From an uncultured Bacilli bacterium (GTDB lineage Bacteria; Bacillota_I; Bacilli_A; RF39; UBA660): a DNA stretch of 36,346 nt. The notes under the pieces were generated by a model. It was given only the letters and a program-made list of their open reading frames with translations. It was not told the origin of the DNA and did no database searches. A program made the position numbers and the translations under genes. Positions 20,104 through 27,741 of this stretch are shown here, one piece after another (within the stretch, counting starts at the first letter, position 1; every line of letters starts with the position of its first letter). The DNA is taken from assembly GCA_949841325.1 (NCBI GenBank), contig CATKZK010000010.1:1-36346 (forward strand), given 5' to 3'.

Positions 20104-20127
20104 ACCTCTTTTTACATTTTTTGACAT

Positions 20128-20151
20128 AAAAAAAGCAAATAACGACTTGCT
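20128..20151 (-). terminator. Terminator after GT2 gene at 20173
   Basis: AGCAA/TTGCT stem followed by a T-run on the minus strand. Confidence 0.6.
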
Positions 20152-20172
20152 ATTTATAAGAAAGAAATAAAA

Positions 20173-21132
20173 CTAACTCTTCTTTTTATTGCTCAATTCC
20201 TCTTTTGTAATATACAAAGGACGTTTTTTTGTCTCCATGTAAATACGGGCAATATATTCACCAATAATTCCTAAACAAAAGAGGATAAGACTTCCAATAA
20301 GCAACACAGTTACAATTAATGTTGGATATCCTGGAACATCAATTGTAAAGAATATTTTCTGTATGATAACGACAACTAAATAAAGGAAGCACAAAAGGGA
20401 AACTAGTAATCCTCCAAATGTCGCGATTCGCAAAGGAGCTACTGAAAATGAGATAATTCCTGATATTGCATAGAGGAATAATTTTTTTATACCAAAACTG
20501 CTTTTTCCATAAAGTCTACTTTCTGGTGTATATGGCATATAGTAAGTATTAAAACCTACCCAACTAAATATTCCTTTTGAAAAACGATTCGCTTCCTTTA
20601 GACTCAAAATAGATTCCACTACATATCGTCTAAACACACGAAAGTCACTAGCGCCATCTACTAACTCTACTTCAGATATTTTATTAATAAGGGCATAAAA
20701 CTTCTTCTTTAAATAAGTCATTGTTTTGTCTTCAATTCTTCTCTCTTGATAACAACAAACACAGTCATACTCTTCCTTTTTCTCTAAAACTTGAACCATC
20801 TCTACTAAAAGTTCAGGCTTTTGCTGTAAATCAGCATCAATAATACCTACATAATCCCCTGTTGCTCGTTCAAGACCTGCATACATGGCGGCCTCTTTAC
20901 CAAAATTTCTCGAAAAATGGAGAACTTCTATTTCAAAGTCTTGTTTCTTTAACAATTTCTTCAGTTCAACAATGGTCTTATCTGATGATCCATCATCAAT
21001 AAAAATAAGTTCTATGTTATAAGAAAGCACAGAAAAACATCTCTTAAAAGCTTTATAAAGAGGCTCAATACTTTTTTCCTCATTATAACATGGAATAATA
21101 ACACTTAACTTTTGTTTCTTCATGTTTTTCAC
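20173..21132 (-). CDS. GT2 glycosyltransferase with two C-terminal TM segments (GtrB/CsbB-like, polyprenyl-phosphate sugar synthase)
   Basis: SVIIPCYNEEKSI, FIDDGSSDKT, IDADLQQKPE, SDFRVFRR, C-terminal LGIIGEYIARIYMETKKRPLY. Confidence 0.93.
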   Translation of the reverse strand: MKNMKKQKLSVIIPCYNEEKSIEPLYKAFKRCFSVLSYNIELIFIDDGSSDKTIVELKKLLKKQDFEIEVLHFSRNFGKEAAMYAGLERATGDYVGIIDADLQQKPELLVEMVQVLEKKEEYDCVCCYQERRIEDKTMTYLKKKFYALINKISEVELVDGASDFRVFRRYVVESILSLKEANRFSKGIFSWVGFNTYYMPYTPESRLYGKSSFGIKKLFLYAISGIISFSVAPLRIATFGGLLVSLLCFLYLVVVIIQKIFFTIDVPGYPTLIVTVLLIGSLILFCLGIIGEYIARIYMETKKRPLYITKEELSNKKKS

Positions 21133-21171
21133 CTACTTCTATCTTATCAAAAAATTCCCCTTTTTAACAAT

Positions 21172-21191
21172 AAAAAAGGAGATTATTCTCC
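21172..21191 (-). terminator. Terminator overlapping the YebC stop codon
   Basis: GGAGA-ATAA-TCTCC-TTTTTT on the minus strand; TAA stop lies in the loop. Confidence 0.65.
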
Positions 21192-21902
21192 TAAATTTAC
21201 ATTATGATAGACTTCCGTTACGTCATCTATATTTTCAAGTAATCCTAATAGACGCGTAAATACCTCTAAATCTTCGCCTTCTAATGTCACTTTCTCTTTT
21301 GCATACCATCCAATTTCATCAATTGTATATTCTATGGTTGGAATAAGCTCTTCTAAAGTATCTTTTATAGAAGAAGCATCACTTGGTTTAGCAGTAATTA
21401 CAATTTCCTCATTTAGAGATTCAATATCGACAATTTCAATTCCCTTATCTAAAAGGGTCATCATAATCGTCTCTTCATCATTAGATTTTACCCCAATAAT
21501 CGCGAGATAATCATAATTATAAGCAACCGAATTCGTTACTCCTAGACTTTTATGACATTTATTAAAGGCTTCTCTTACAAAGGAAACTGTACGATTCACA
21601 TTATCCGTTAAGCACTTTACAATTAAAGTAGAAGCTCCTGGACCAAATCCCTCATAAGATAATTCTTGATAGTCTTCTCCTCCTGCACCTTTTGCTTTAT
21701 CTATAGCACGATTTATAATATCACTTGGCACTTGATTTCTTTTAGCCTTTTCAACTACTCTTTTTAAATGCAAGTTGCTTTCTATTTCAGGGTTTCCTTT
21801 AGCTGCCAAATAAATCTCTTTTGCAAATGTCGAATATAACTTTGCTTTGGCTGCCCCTGTCTTTTGAATACTTGCTTTTCTTACTTCATATGCTCTTCCC
21901 AT
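21183..21902 (-). CDS. YebC/PmpR family protein
   Basis: MGRAYEVRKASIQKTGAAKAKLYSTFAKEIYLAAKGNPEIESN...YEGFGPG. Confidence 0.95.
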   Translation of the reverse strand: MGRAYEVRKASIQKTGAAKAKLYSTFAKEIYLAAKGNPEIESNLHLKRVVEKAKRNQVPSDIINRAIDKAKGAGGEDYQELSYEGFGPGASTLIVKCLTDNVNRTVSFVREAFNKCHKSLGVTNSVAYNYDYLAIIGVKSNDEETIMMTLLDKGIEIVDIESLNEEIVITAKPSDASSIKDTLEELIPTIEYTIDEIGWYAKEKVTLEGEDLEVFTRLLGLLENIDDVTEVYHNVNLGE

Positions 21903-21948
21903 GGTATCTCTTCTTTCCCTTCTATTATAAATAGTTTTTATAGGATAA

Positions 21949-23001
21949 TCAATAATTTTTTATGCGATTTAAATAGTGATAGAACTCATCTTTTTTAAAA
22001 TTTTTCATTTCTTTTTTTAGTTTTCTTATAAGTCTATTGACATCATAAATTTCTAAGTCTTTACTCTTTGCTTTACTCAAAAACATTTCTAGACAGTAAA
22101 GAGTCAATTCTCTTTTATTCTTTACATGCCATTTCTTACAAAGTTTTTCTATCTCCATCTTACTAAAATTACGATGAATAAAATCATAATAGTAACGACT
22201 TTTTCTTTTAAATGAGAACTTTTTCCCTTCCAGTTTACCTAGTACTTTTAATGTATCGATATACCCTCTTTTCATGTTTTCCTTACTTCGATCTTTATCA
22301 AGAAGTAAGACTGACCCTATATTCTTTTTAGGGCTTATAATGGTTACCTTTGTCTCTTTCTTGCGCTTCTTTTTAATAAGACCAAACTTTTTTACGCGTA
22401 CTCCAATAATGTCATTACATCCCATCCGTTCAAGTAAAGTAATGGGTAAGACATTAGTAAATCCGCCATCTAAATAATAATGATCATCAATAATCTTATT
22501 CATATTGAATACTGGCAAATAACAAGAAGCCATAATATAATCAGTTAACTTTCCTTTAGGAATATCATCAATCGTAAGTTCTAAAGGCTTAAAATCACTT
22601 AATCTAACTGTAACAAGACCAAACTTTATCTTACTTTTACGTACCTTTTCCTCGTCTATATAATGATTCAAAAACTTTTTAAATGTTGTCGTATCAATTC
22701 CCTTATTTTTTAAAATTTCTTTTACTTTATTAAAGGTACTTTTAATGTCATCTTTTGCTATACTTCGAGTGACGATAGAATGTACAACATTTGGTTCCAT
22801 ATTAAATACAGTTGCATCTAACTCTTTCCATAGACGTTCAAGAAGCGCAAAATCTCCTTGACATATCAAAGCTGCATTGACCGAGCCAATGGATGTCCCT
22901 GCTATCGCTTTAAATCGATAACCATTTTTAGTGAGTGCCTTATAAGCTCCTATTTGATAAGCTCCTTTTGCGCCTCCACCTTCTAAAGCTAAACCTTGCA
23001 A
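21949..23001 (-). CDS. Patatin-like phospholipase
   Basis: GLALEGGGAKGAYQIGA oxyanion motif, GTSIGS nucleophile elbow, DGGFTN. Confidence 0.93.
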   Translation of the reverse strand: MQGLALEGGGAKGAYQIGAYKALTKNGYRFKAIAGTSIGSVNAALICQGDFALLERLWKELDATVFNMEPNVVHSIVTRSIAKDDIKSTFNKVKEILKNKGIDTTTFKKFLNHYIDEEKVRKSKIKFGLVTVRLSDFKPLELTIDDIPKGKLTDYIMASCYLPVFNMNKIIDDHYYLDGGFTNVLPITLLERMGCNDIIGVRVKKFGLIKKKRKKETKVTIISPKKNIGSVLLLDKDRSKENMKRGYIDTLKVLGKLEGKKFSFKRKSRYYYDFIHRNFSKMEIEKLCKKWHVKNKRELTLYCLEMFLSKAKSKDLEIYDVNRLIRKLKKEMKNFKKDEFYHYLNRIKNY

Positions 23002-23041
23002 CTTGCATCACCCTTTATTTTTCGTATCATATCTTTTATCA

Positions 23042-24772
23042 CTACATCTTTTCCACTTCTTCAATGCCAAGAAGGTTTAATAAATGACGAAGTGTATTAT
23101 AGACTAGCTGTGAAAGAGCAATATAAGTACTCTGTATTTCCATACACTCTTCCTTTGCTATATTATAGTTTGCATAAAATTTATTATAAATACTACATAA
23201 TTCATAGAGATATTCACAAATGTAATTTGTCGTAATTTCTTGATAAGCACTTGTAAGGACTTTAGGAAGTTCTGTCAATTTGACAAGAATATCACGTGTT
23301 TCATTATTTGGGATACAAGCTAAAGATTCCTTTCGGCCTAATTTAGTAAGCAATGAATGAATACGCATTGTGGTATAGACAATATAGATTCCAGTCTTTC
23401 CTTCAAAGGAAGTAAATTTATCTACATCAAAGATATAATCGGTCTTTCTTGAAGGTAAGAGATCGGAATACTTAAGGGTCGCTACTGTTAATTTATTTGC
23501 AACGTCTTCTCTTTCTTTTCCCACAATATCTTCTTTTATCTTTGGTTCAATTTTATCTCTTACAAGTTTAATAAGCTCCTTTAAACTCATAATCCCTCCA
23601 TCACGTGTTTTAAATGGCTTTCCATCTGGTCCATTAATTGTTCCAAAACCTAAGAATCTAAAATCCATCGTTTCAGGCACTAAACCACTCTTTTTAGCCC
23701 CTCTAAAAACTTGTTCAAAATGAAGGTTTTGTCTTTCATCGACAAAATACCATATACCATCTGGTTTAAAGTCTTGCATTCTTTGCATAATGGTTGCTAA
23801 GTCTGTTGTGGCATAAGAAACAGCTCCATCACTTCTTACAAACATTAAAGGAGGCATTTCTTTTGTATCACATTCTTCTTTTACATGCATAATCAAAGCA
23901 CCTTCTGATAGTTGAGTGACTCCCTTTTCTTTGAAAAAGTCTAAAACTGGTTCAACATAAGGATCGGCATCACTTTCTCCATATGAATAATCAAAAGAAC
24001 AATTTAAAAAATCATAAACACGTTTTGAATCTTCTTTACTGACATTCACAATATGTTGCCATAAAGCACGAATTCCTCTTTCTCCCTTTTGAAGACGTTC
24101 TGTAAGAAGCTTCGCTTCATTGGCATACACTTCGTCTTCCTTTTTCCGTTTACTAGCTCGAGGATAAATAACAGCCAATTCCTCATTGGTAACAGGAGAG
24201 GTCTTCGAATATTCTCCCTCATAAGAGACGTCAAAATAAGGTAAATCAGGGTACATTTCTTGGATTTCACGAATGACTAACCCAAGTGGCGTTCCCCAAT
24301 CTCCCCAATGAACATCTGAAATGGCTTTATCTCCAAAAAGAGTAATAATTCTTCTTACAGCTTCCCCAATATTGCAGCGAAGATGGCCTACATGAAGTTC
24401 TTTTGCAATATTAGCACCCCCATAATCTAAAACAATGGTCTTCGGATTTTCTGTATGGTCTACAAAGATATTAAAATCTTCAATTCCTTCATTTAATTCT
24501 GTTAACAATACTTCATCTGAAAAAGAAACATTGATAAATCCAGGTCCTTGAATATTCACATTGGTAAAACGGTTATCTAAAGAATCAACAATACGACTTG
24601 CTATTTCCTGAGGAGAAGTACTATATTTTTTTGCAAGTTGCATCGCAATATTTATTTGATATTGTCCATATTCTGGCATTTTAGACTTTTCTAACTTTAC
24701 TATTTCTACCTCATATCCACAGGCATTTATCACATCACATAAATAATTTTCTGTTTTCTTTATTAAGCTCAT
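23042..24772 (-). CDS. argS: Arginyl-tRNA synthetase
   Basis: ANIAKELHVGHLRCNIGEAVRRI (HVGH), C-terminal anticodon-binding domain. Confidence 0.96.
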   Translation of the reverse strand: MSLIKKTENYLCDVINACGYEVEIVKLEKSKMPEYGQYQINIAMQLAKKYSTSPQEIASRIVDSLDNRFTNVNIQGPGFINVSFSDEVLLTELNEGIEDFNIFVDHTENPKTIVLDYGGANIAKELHVGHLRCNIGEAVRRIITLFGDKAISDVHWGDWGTPLGLVIREIQEMYPDLPYFDVSYEGEYSKTSPVTNEELAVIYPRASKRKKEDEVYANEAKLLTERLQKGERGIRALWQHIVNVSKEDSKRVYDFLNCSFDYSYGESDADPYVEPVLDFFKEKGVTQLSEGALIMHVKEECDTKEMPPLMFVRSDGAVSYATTDLATIMQRMQDFKPDGIWYFVDERQNLHFEQVFRGAKKSGLVPETMDFRFLGFGTINGPDGKPFKTRDGGIMSLKELIKLVRDKIEPKIKEDIVGKEREDVANKLTVATLKYSDLLPSRKTDYIFDVDKFTSFEGKTGIYIVYTTMRIHSLLTKLGRKESLACIPNNETRDILVKLTELPKVLTSAYQEITTNYICEYLYELCSIYNKFYANYNIAKEECMEIQSTYIALSQLVYNTLRHLLNLLGIEEVEKM

Positions 24773-24850
24773 AAAATCAGCTCCCTTTATCTCTTAAATT
24801 ATATAGTAAAATTGCCTTTTAAACAAGGAAAAGATAGAAAATAAGACATG

Positions 24851-24876
24851 AAAAAAACACTTACATGAAGTGCTTT
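24851..24876 (-). terminator. Terminator after csp
   Basis: AGCACTT/AAGTGTT stem followed by T-run on the minus strand. Confidence 0.65.
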
Positions 24877-24882
24877 GCATTA

Positions 24883-25092
24883 CTACTTCTCTTCTTTTAA
24901 GGATTCAACCTCTTGAGCTTGGTATCCTTTTTCGGTATTAATTAGGTTAAAACGTACAGCTTCTCCTTCTTCCAATGTCTTATATCCATGCATTTTTATT
25001 GCTGAATAATGGACAAAGATATCGTTTCCTTCTGTATTTTCAATGAAACCAAATCCTTTTTCATTGTTAAACCATTTAACACGGCTTTCCAT
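24883..25092 (-). CDS. Cold shock domain protein (CspA family)
   Basis: VKWFNNEKGFGFIENTEGNDIFVHYSAI; GGAGG RBS 8 nt upstream. Confidence 0.95.
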   Translation of the reverse strand: MESRVKWFNNEKGFGFIENTEGNDIFVHYSAIKMHGYKTLEEGEAVRFNLINTEKGYQAQEVESLKEEK

Positions 25093-25108
25093 ACTACAAA
25101 CCTCCTCT

Positions 25109-25130
25109 CACAACTCTTGTGCCGCAGCAC
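25109..25130 (-). promoter_or_regulatory. Two overlapping alternative hairpins in the csp 5' leader, next to the RBS
   Basis: GTGC-TGCG-GCAC and CACAA-GAG-TTGTG share the same CAC on the minus strand. Confidence 0.45.
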
Positions 25131-25217
25131 TTTTTTATTATCGCATAAATTGAAGCAAGAAAACTGTAAACTTTCTGCCATATTTCTGTAATAAAACTGT
25201 AATGAAAATGTACATTC

Positions 25218-25330
25218 ACAAAAAAAGAACTTACTTAAGTTCCCTCATTGTATCATAATAGACCTTAAAAACCTACTTCTTTTCATATGATAAATCTCCA
25301 ATAGGACGTGCATTCTTACTGTAATTGTAA
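25218..25330 (-). ncRNA. Candidate structured small RNA or attenuated leader
   Basis: TGTTACAAT (25324-25329) extended -10 with no good -35; long-range pairing GTCCTATTG/CAATGAGGGAAC and TATCATA/TATGATA; ends in GAACTT-ACTT-AAGTTC followed by seven T. Confidence 0.35.
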
Positions 25331-25457
25331 CATTTTGTACATATGTTTTGGTGGTACCTATGTAAAACACATCAATTTGTCATGTATTTTACATGAGATT
25401 TTTTGCCTTTATTACCTTTCAATATTTTTCATTTTTATTATGAAAATTTTAGTAATG

Positions 25458-25495
25458 AAAAGGTAGTTGACAATATTTCAACTACCTTTTTTCGT
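25458..25495. terminator. Bidirectional-type terminator after fhs
   Basis: 12-bp perfect stem AAAGGTAGTTGA/TCAACTACCTTT, loop CAATATT. Confidence 0.7.
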
Positions 25496-25511
25496 CAATT
25501 CAATAAGAATT

Positions 25512-27044
25512 CTATCTTGGTAAAATAATTTCTCCATTTTGGTATAAGATATCTTTTGCTGAAGGATTTTCATTTAAACCTGGCATTGTAATAATACCAC
25601 CAAAATAAACAATAATTAATTTTGCCCCATTCTTTACTTCAATATTCGTAAGTTTCATTGTATGCCCTTTCGGATAACCAAGCAAACTCTTTTTGTCACT
25701 TAGACTATACTGTGTCTTAGCAACACATATAGGATACTTGTATTTATTTAATTCATTCATCTTTTGCATAAGTTCAAAAGAACATGTGAATCCTGTACCA
25801 TGACATATCTTCGTCACATAGCTATTTATTTTATCATAAAGAGAATCATCTAATTGATAAATTGGCGTTACTTCACTTTTTTCTTTAAAAGAGAGAATGG
25901 CTTCTGCCAACGTGATAGCCCCTTTTCCTCCCTCTTGATAAACTGAGTTTATCGTACATAAAACACCTAATTCTTTACAATAATTTTGGATATATAAAAG
26001 ATCTTTTTCTGAATCATCCAAGAATTTATTGACTGTGACAACTAAATTTTTGTTCATAAGTCGCAAGTTATCAACATGGGCATGCAAATTTTCTATACCA
26101 ATACTTAAATCGCCTTCGCCATTCTGCTTTAATGCTCGAACACTTGTCACCAAAACAATTGCACCTAAATTTATCTTGTTTTCTCTCATTAATATATCCA
26201 TAAATTTAAAGGCCCCTGCATCAGCACCAAATCCCGCTTCTGTAATGACATAATCTGCTAAATTTGAGGAAGTTGTAAGTGAAATCAAAGACGAACACCC
26301 ATGAGCAATGTTTGCAAATGGGCCTCCATGAATGACAACGCCATTTCCCTCTTTTGTTTGTACTAAATTTGGTTTAAAAGCCTGAATTAACAAAGAAATT
26401 AAAGCATCAGTTATATGAAGGGCACTGAGAAAAACAGGTTGTAACTGGGAATTATATCCAATAATGATACTATCTAGTCGCATTCTTAAATCTAAAATAT
26501 TTTTTGATAGGCAAAGAATCGCCATAAGTTCTGATGCTGCTGTAATGTCAAAACCTTCTTTTCTTCCCTCAAGCTCGATATGTCTTAAAGCGCGATCATT
26601 CATATCAATACAACGTTTAAAAATGACTTCAACTAAATCTAATTTATTTCCATGATAGATTTCATTATCAATCATAGCACTAATTAAATTATTTGCAGAA
26701 GTAATGGCATGAAAATCTCCTGTAAAATGTAAATTAATCTCCGCTTCTGGTAAGACGACCGCATTTCCCCCTCCAGTAGCGCCACCTTTAAGGCCAAACA
26801 CAGGACCCATAGATGGTTCTCTTAAGTTTCCAATCGCCTTTATACCTAATTCATTTAAAGCATCAGTAAGTCCAATCGCTGTCGTTGTTTTTCCTTCTCC
26901 ATATTGAGTTGGATTCGTCGCTGTTACGAGAATTACTTTTCCTTTCCCCGTTGTTGTAATTGGACTAATTTTAGCCATATATTCACCATAACGATAGAAA
27001 TTTTCAATATCATACTTTTTAGCAATTGTCTCGATATTTAACAT
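25512..27044 (-). CDS. fhs: Formate--tetrahydrofolate ligase (short form)
   Basis: P-loop YGEGKTTTAIGL, REPSMGPVFGLKGGATGGG, FTGDFHAI, ITMPGL. Confidence 0.93.
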   Translation of the reverse strand: MLNIETIAKKYDIENFYRYGEYMAKISPITTTGKGKVILVTATNPTQYGEGKTTTAIGLTDALNELGIKAIGNLREPSMGPVFGLKGGATGGGNAVVLPEAEINLHFTGDFHAITSANNLISAMIDNEIYHGNKLDLVEVIFKRCIDMNDRALRHIELEGRKEGFDITAASELMAILCLSKNILDLRMRLDSIIIGYNSQLQPVFLSALHITDALISLLIQAFKPNLVQTKEGNGVVIHGGPFANIAHGCSSLISLTTSSNLADYVITEAGFGADAGAFKFMDILMRENKINLGAIVLVTSVRALKQNGEGDLSIGIENLHAHVDNLRLMNKNLVVTVNKFLDDSEKDLLYIQNYCKELGVLCTINSVYQEGGKGAITLAEAILSFKEKSEVTPIYQLDDSLYDKINSYVTKICHGTGFTCSFELMQKMNELNKYKYPICVAKTQYSLSDKKSLLGYPKGHTMKLTNIEVKNGAKLIIVYFGGIITMPGLNENPSAKDILYQNGEIILPR

Positions 27045-27076
27045 AGTATCATCCCTTTTTTTTGCCTATTATACAC

Positions 27077-27103
27077 GAAAAAAAGAATTAATGCTAATTC
27101 TTT
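27077..27103 (-). terminator. Terminator overlapping the end of the 27094 gene
   Basis: AGAATTA/TAATTCT stem followed by T7 on the minus strand. Confidence 0.65.
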
Positions 27104-27741
27104 TCTACTACATATAGTTTATTCTCTTTGTTAATGACAATGACTTCTCCCTTTGTATCATATCCTAAGTCATTAGAATAAGTCCAAGTTAAAGTAATCT
27201 TATAAGCTTGATATTCTTTATCTTCACTTTCCATTTTAAATTTCTCTTCACTTTTTTTCGTAACTTCAATCGAATCAACAACAGGCAAACTCTGTGTTCT
27301 TGTATTGTTTGTATTATCCTCTACATATTTATAAAGTGTATCTTCTACATTGAGTTTATAATTTTCTACTGTACTAGGTTCCACAAATTCAACTCCCCCA
27401 GTATCATATTTATTAGTCTTATTCTTAATCGTATATAAATCGATAATAAATAGTTTTGCTACACTTTCAGCATAAGCAGAAAAATCAATCGTATCACTTT
27501 CTAAATTTTCTTTTAAAAGAGTATATTCACTTCGATAAAGATCTGTATCATGGTCATCAAGGGTTATCCCATATCCTTCAATTTCACTTTCATTCTTTTT
27601 CACCACAGGTTCTTCTTCTGGTTGTTTTTCTGTACCTAGAATCTGCATAGAAAAGTACCCAATTCCTGAAATAACCGCGATAATAATAAAGGTAAAAAGA
27701 CCAATCTTCAACCCATTTTTCTTTTTATTCTTTTTACTCAT
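27094..27741 (-). CDS. Membrane-anchored extracytoplasmic protein of unknown function
   Basis: N-terminal KKNKKKNGLKIGLFTFIIIAVISGIGYF anchor; overlaps the LTA synthase stop by 8 nt. Confidence 0.75.
   Translation of the reverse strand: MSKKNKKKNGLKIGLFTFIIIAVISGIGYFSMQILGTEKQPEEEPVVKKNESEIEGYGITLDDHDTDLYRSEYTLLKENLESDTIDFSAYAESVAKLFIIDLYTIKNKTNKYDTGGVEFVEPSTVENYKLNVEDTLYKYVEDNTNNTRTQSLPVVDSIEVTKKSEEKFKMESEDKEYQAYKITLTWTYSNDLGYDTKGEVIVINKENKLYVVEKN

Noticed and set aside
25009-25191. Overlapping ORFs on both strands around csp
   Set aside because: Out of frame with the cold shock gene and covering its leader and promoter.
25341-25362. GGTGGTACC on the plus strand, resembling a T-box antiterminator bulge
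   Set aside because: No Stem I/specifier architecture seen and no plus-strand gene downstream for 4 kb.
27044-27093. Possible folate-related riboswitch upstream of fhs
   Set aside because: Only about 50 nt, occupied largely by the terminator of the preceding gene; no room for a riboswitch.
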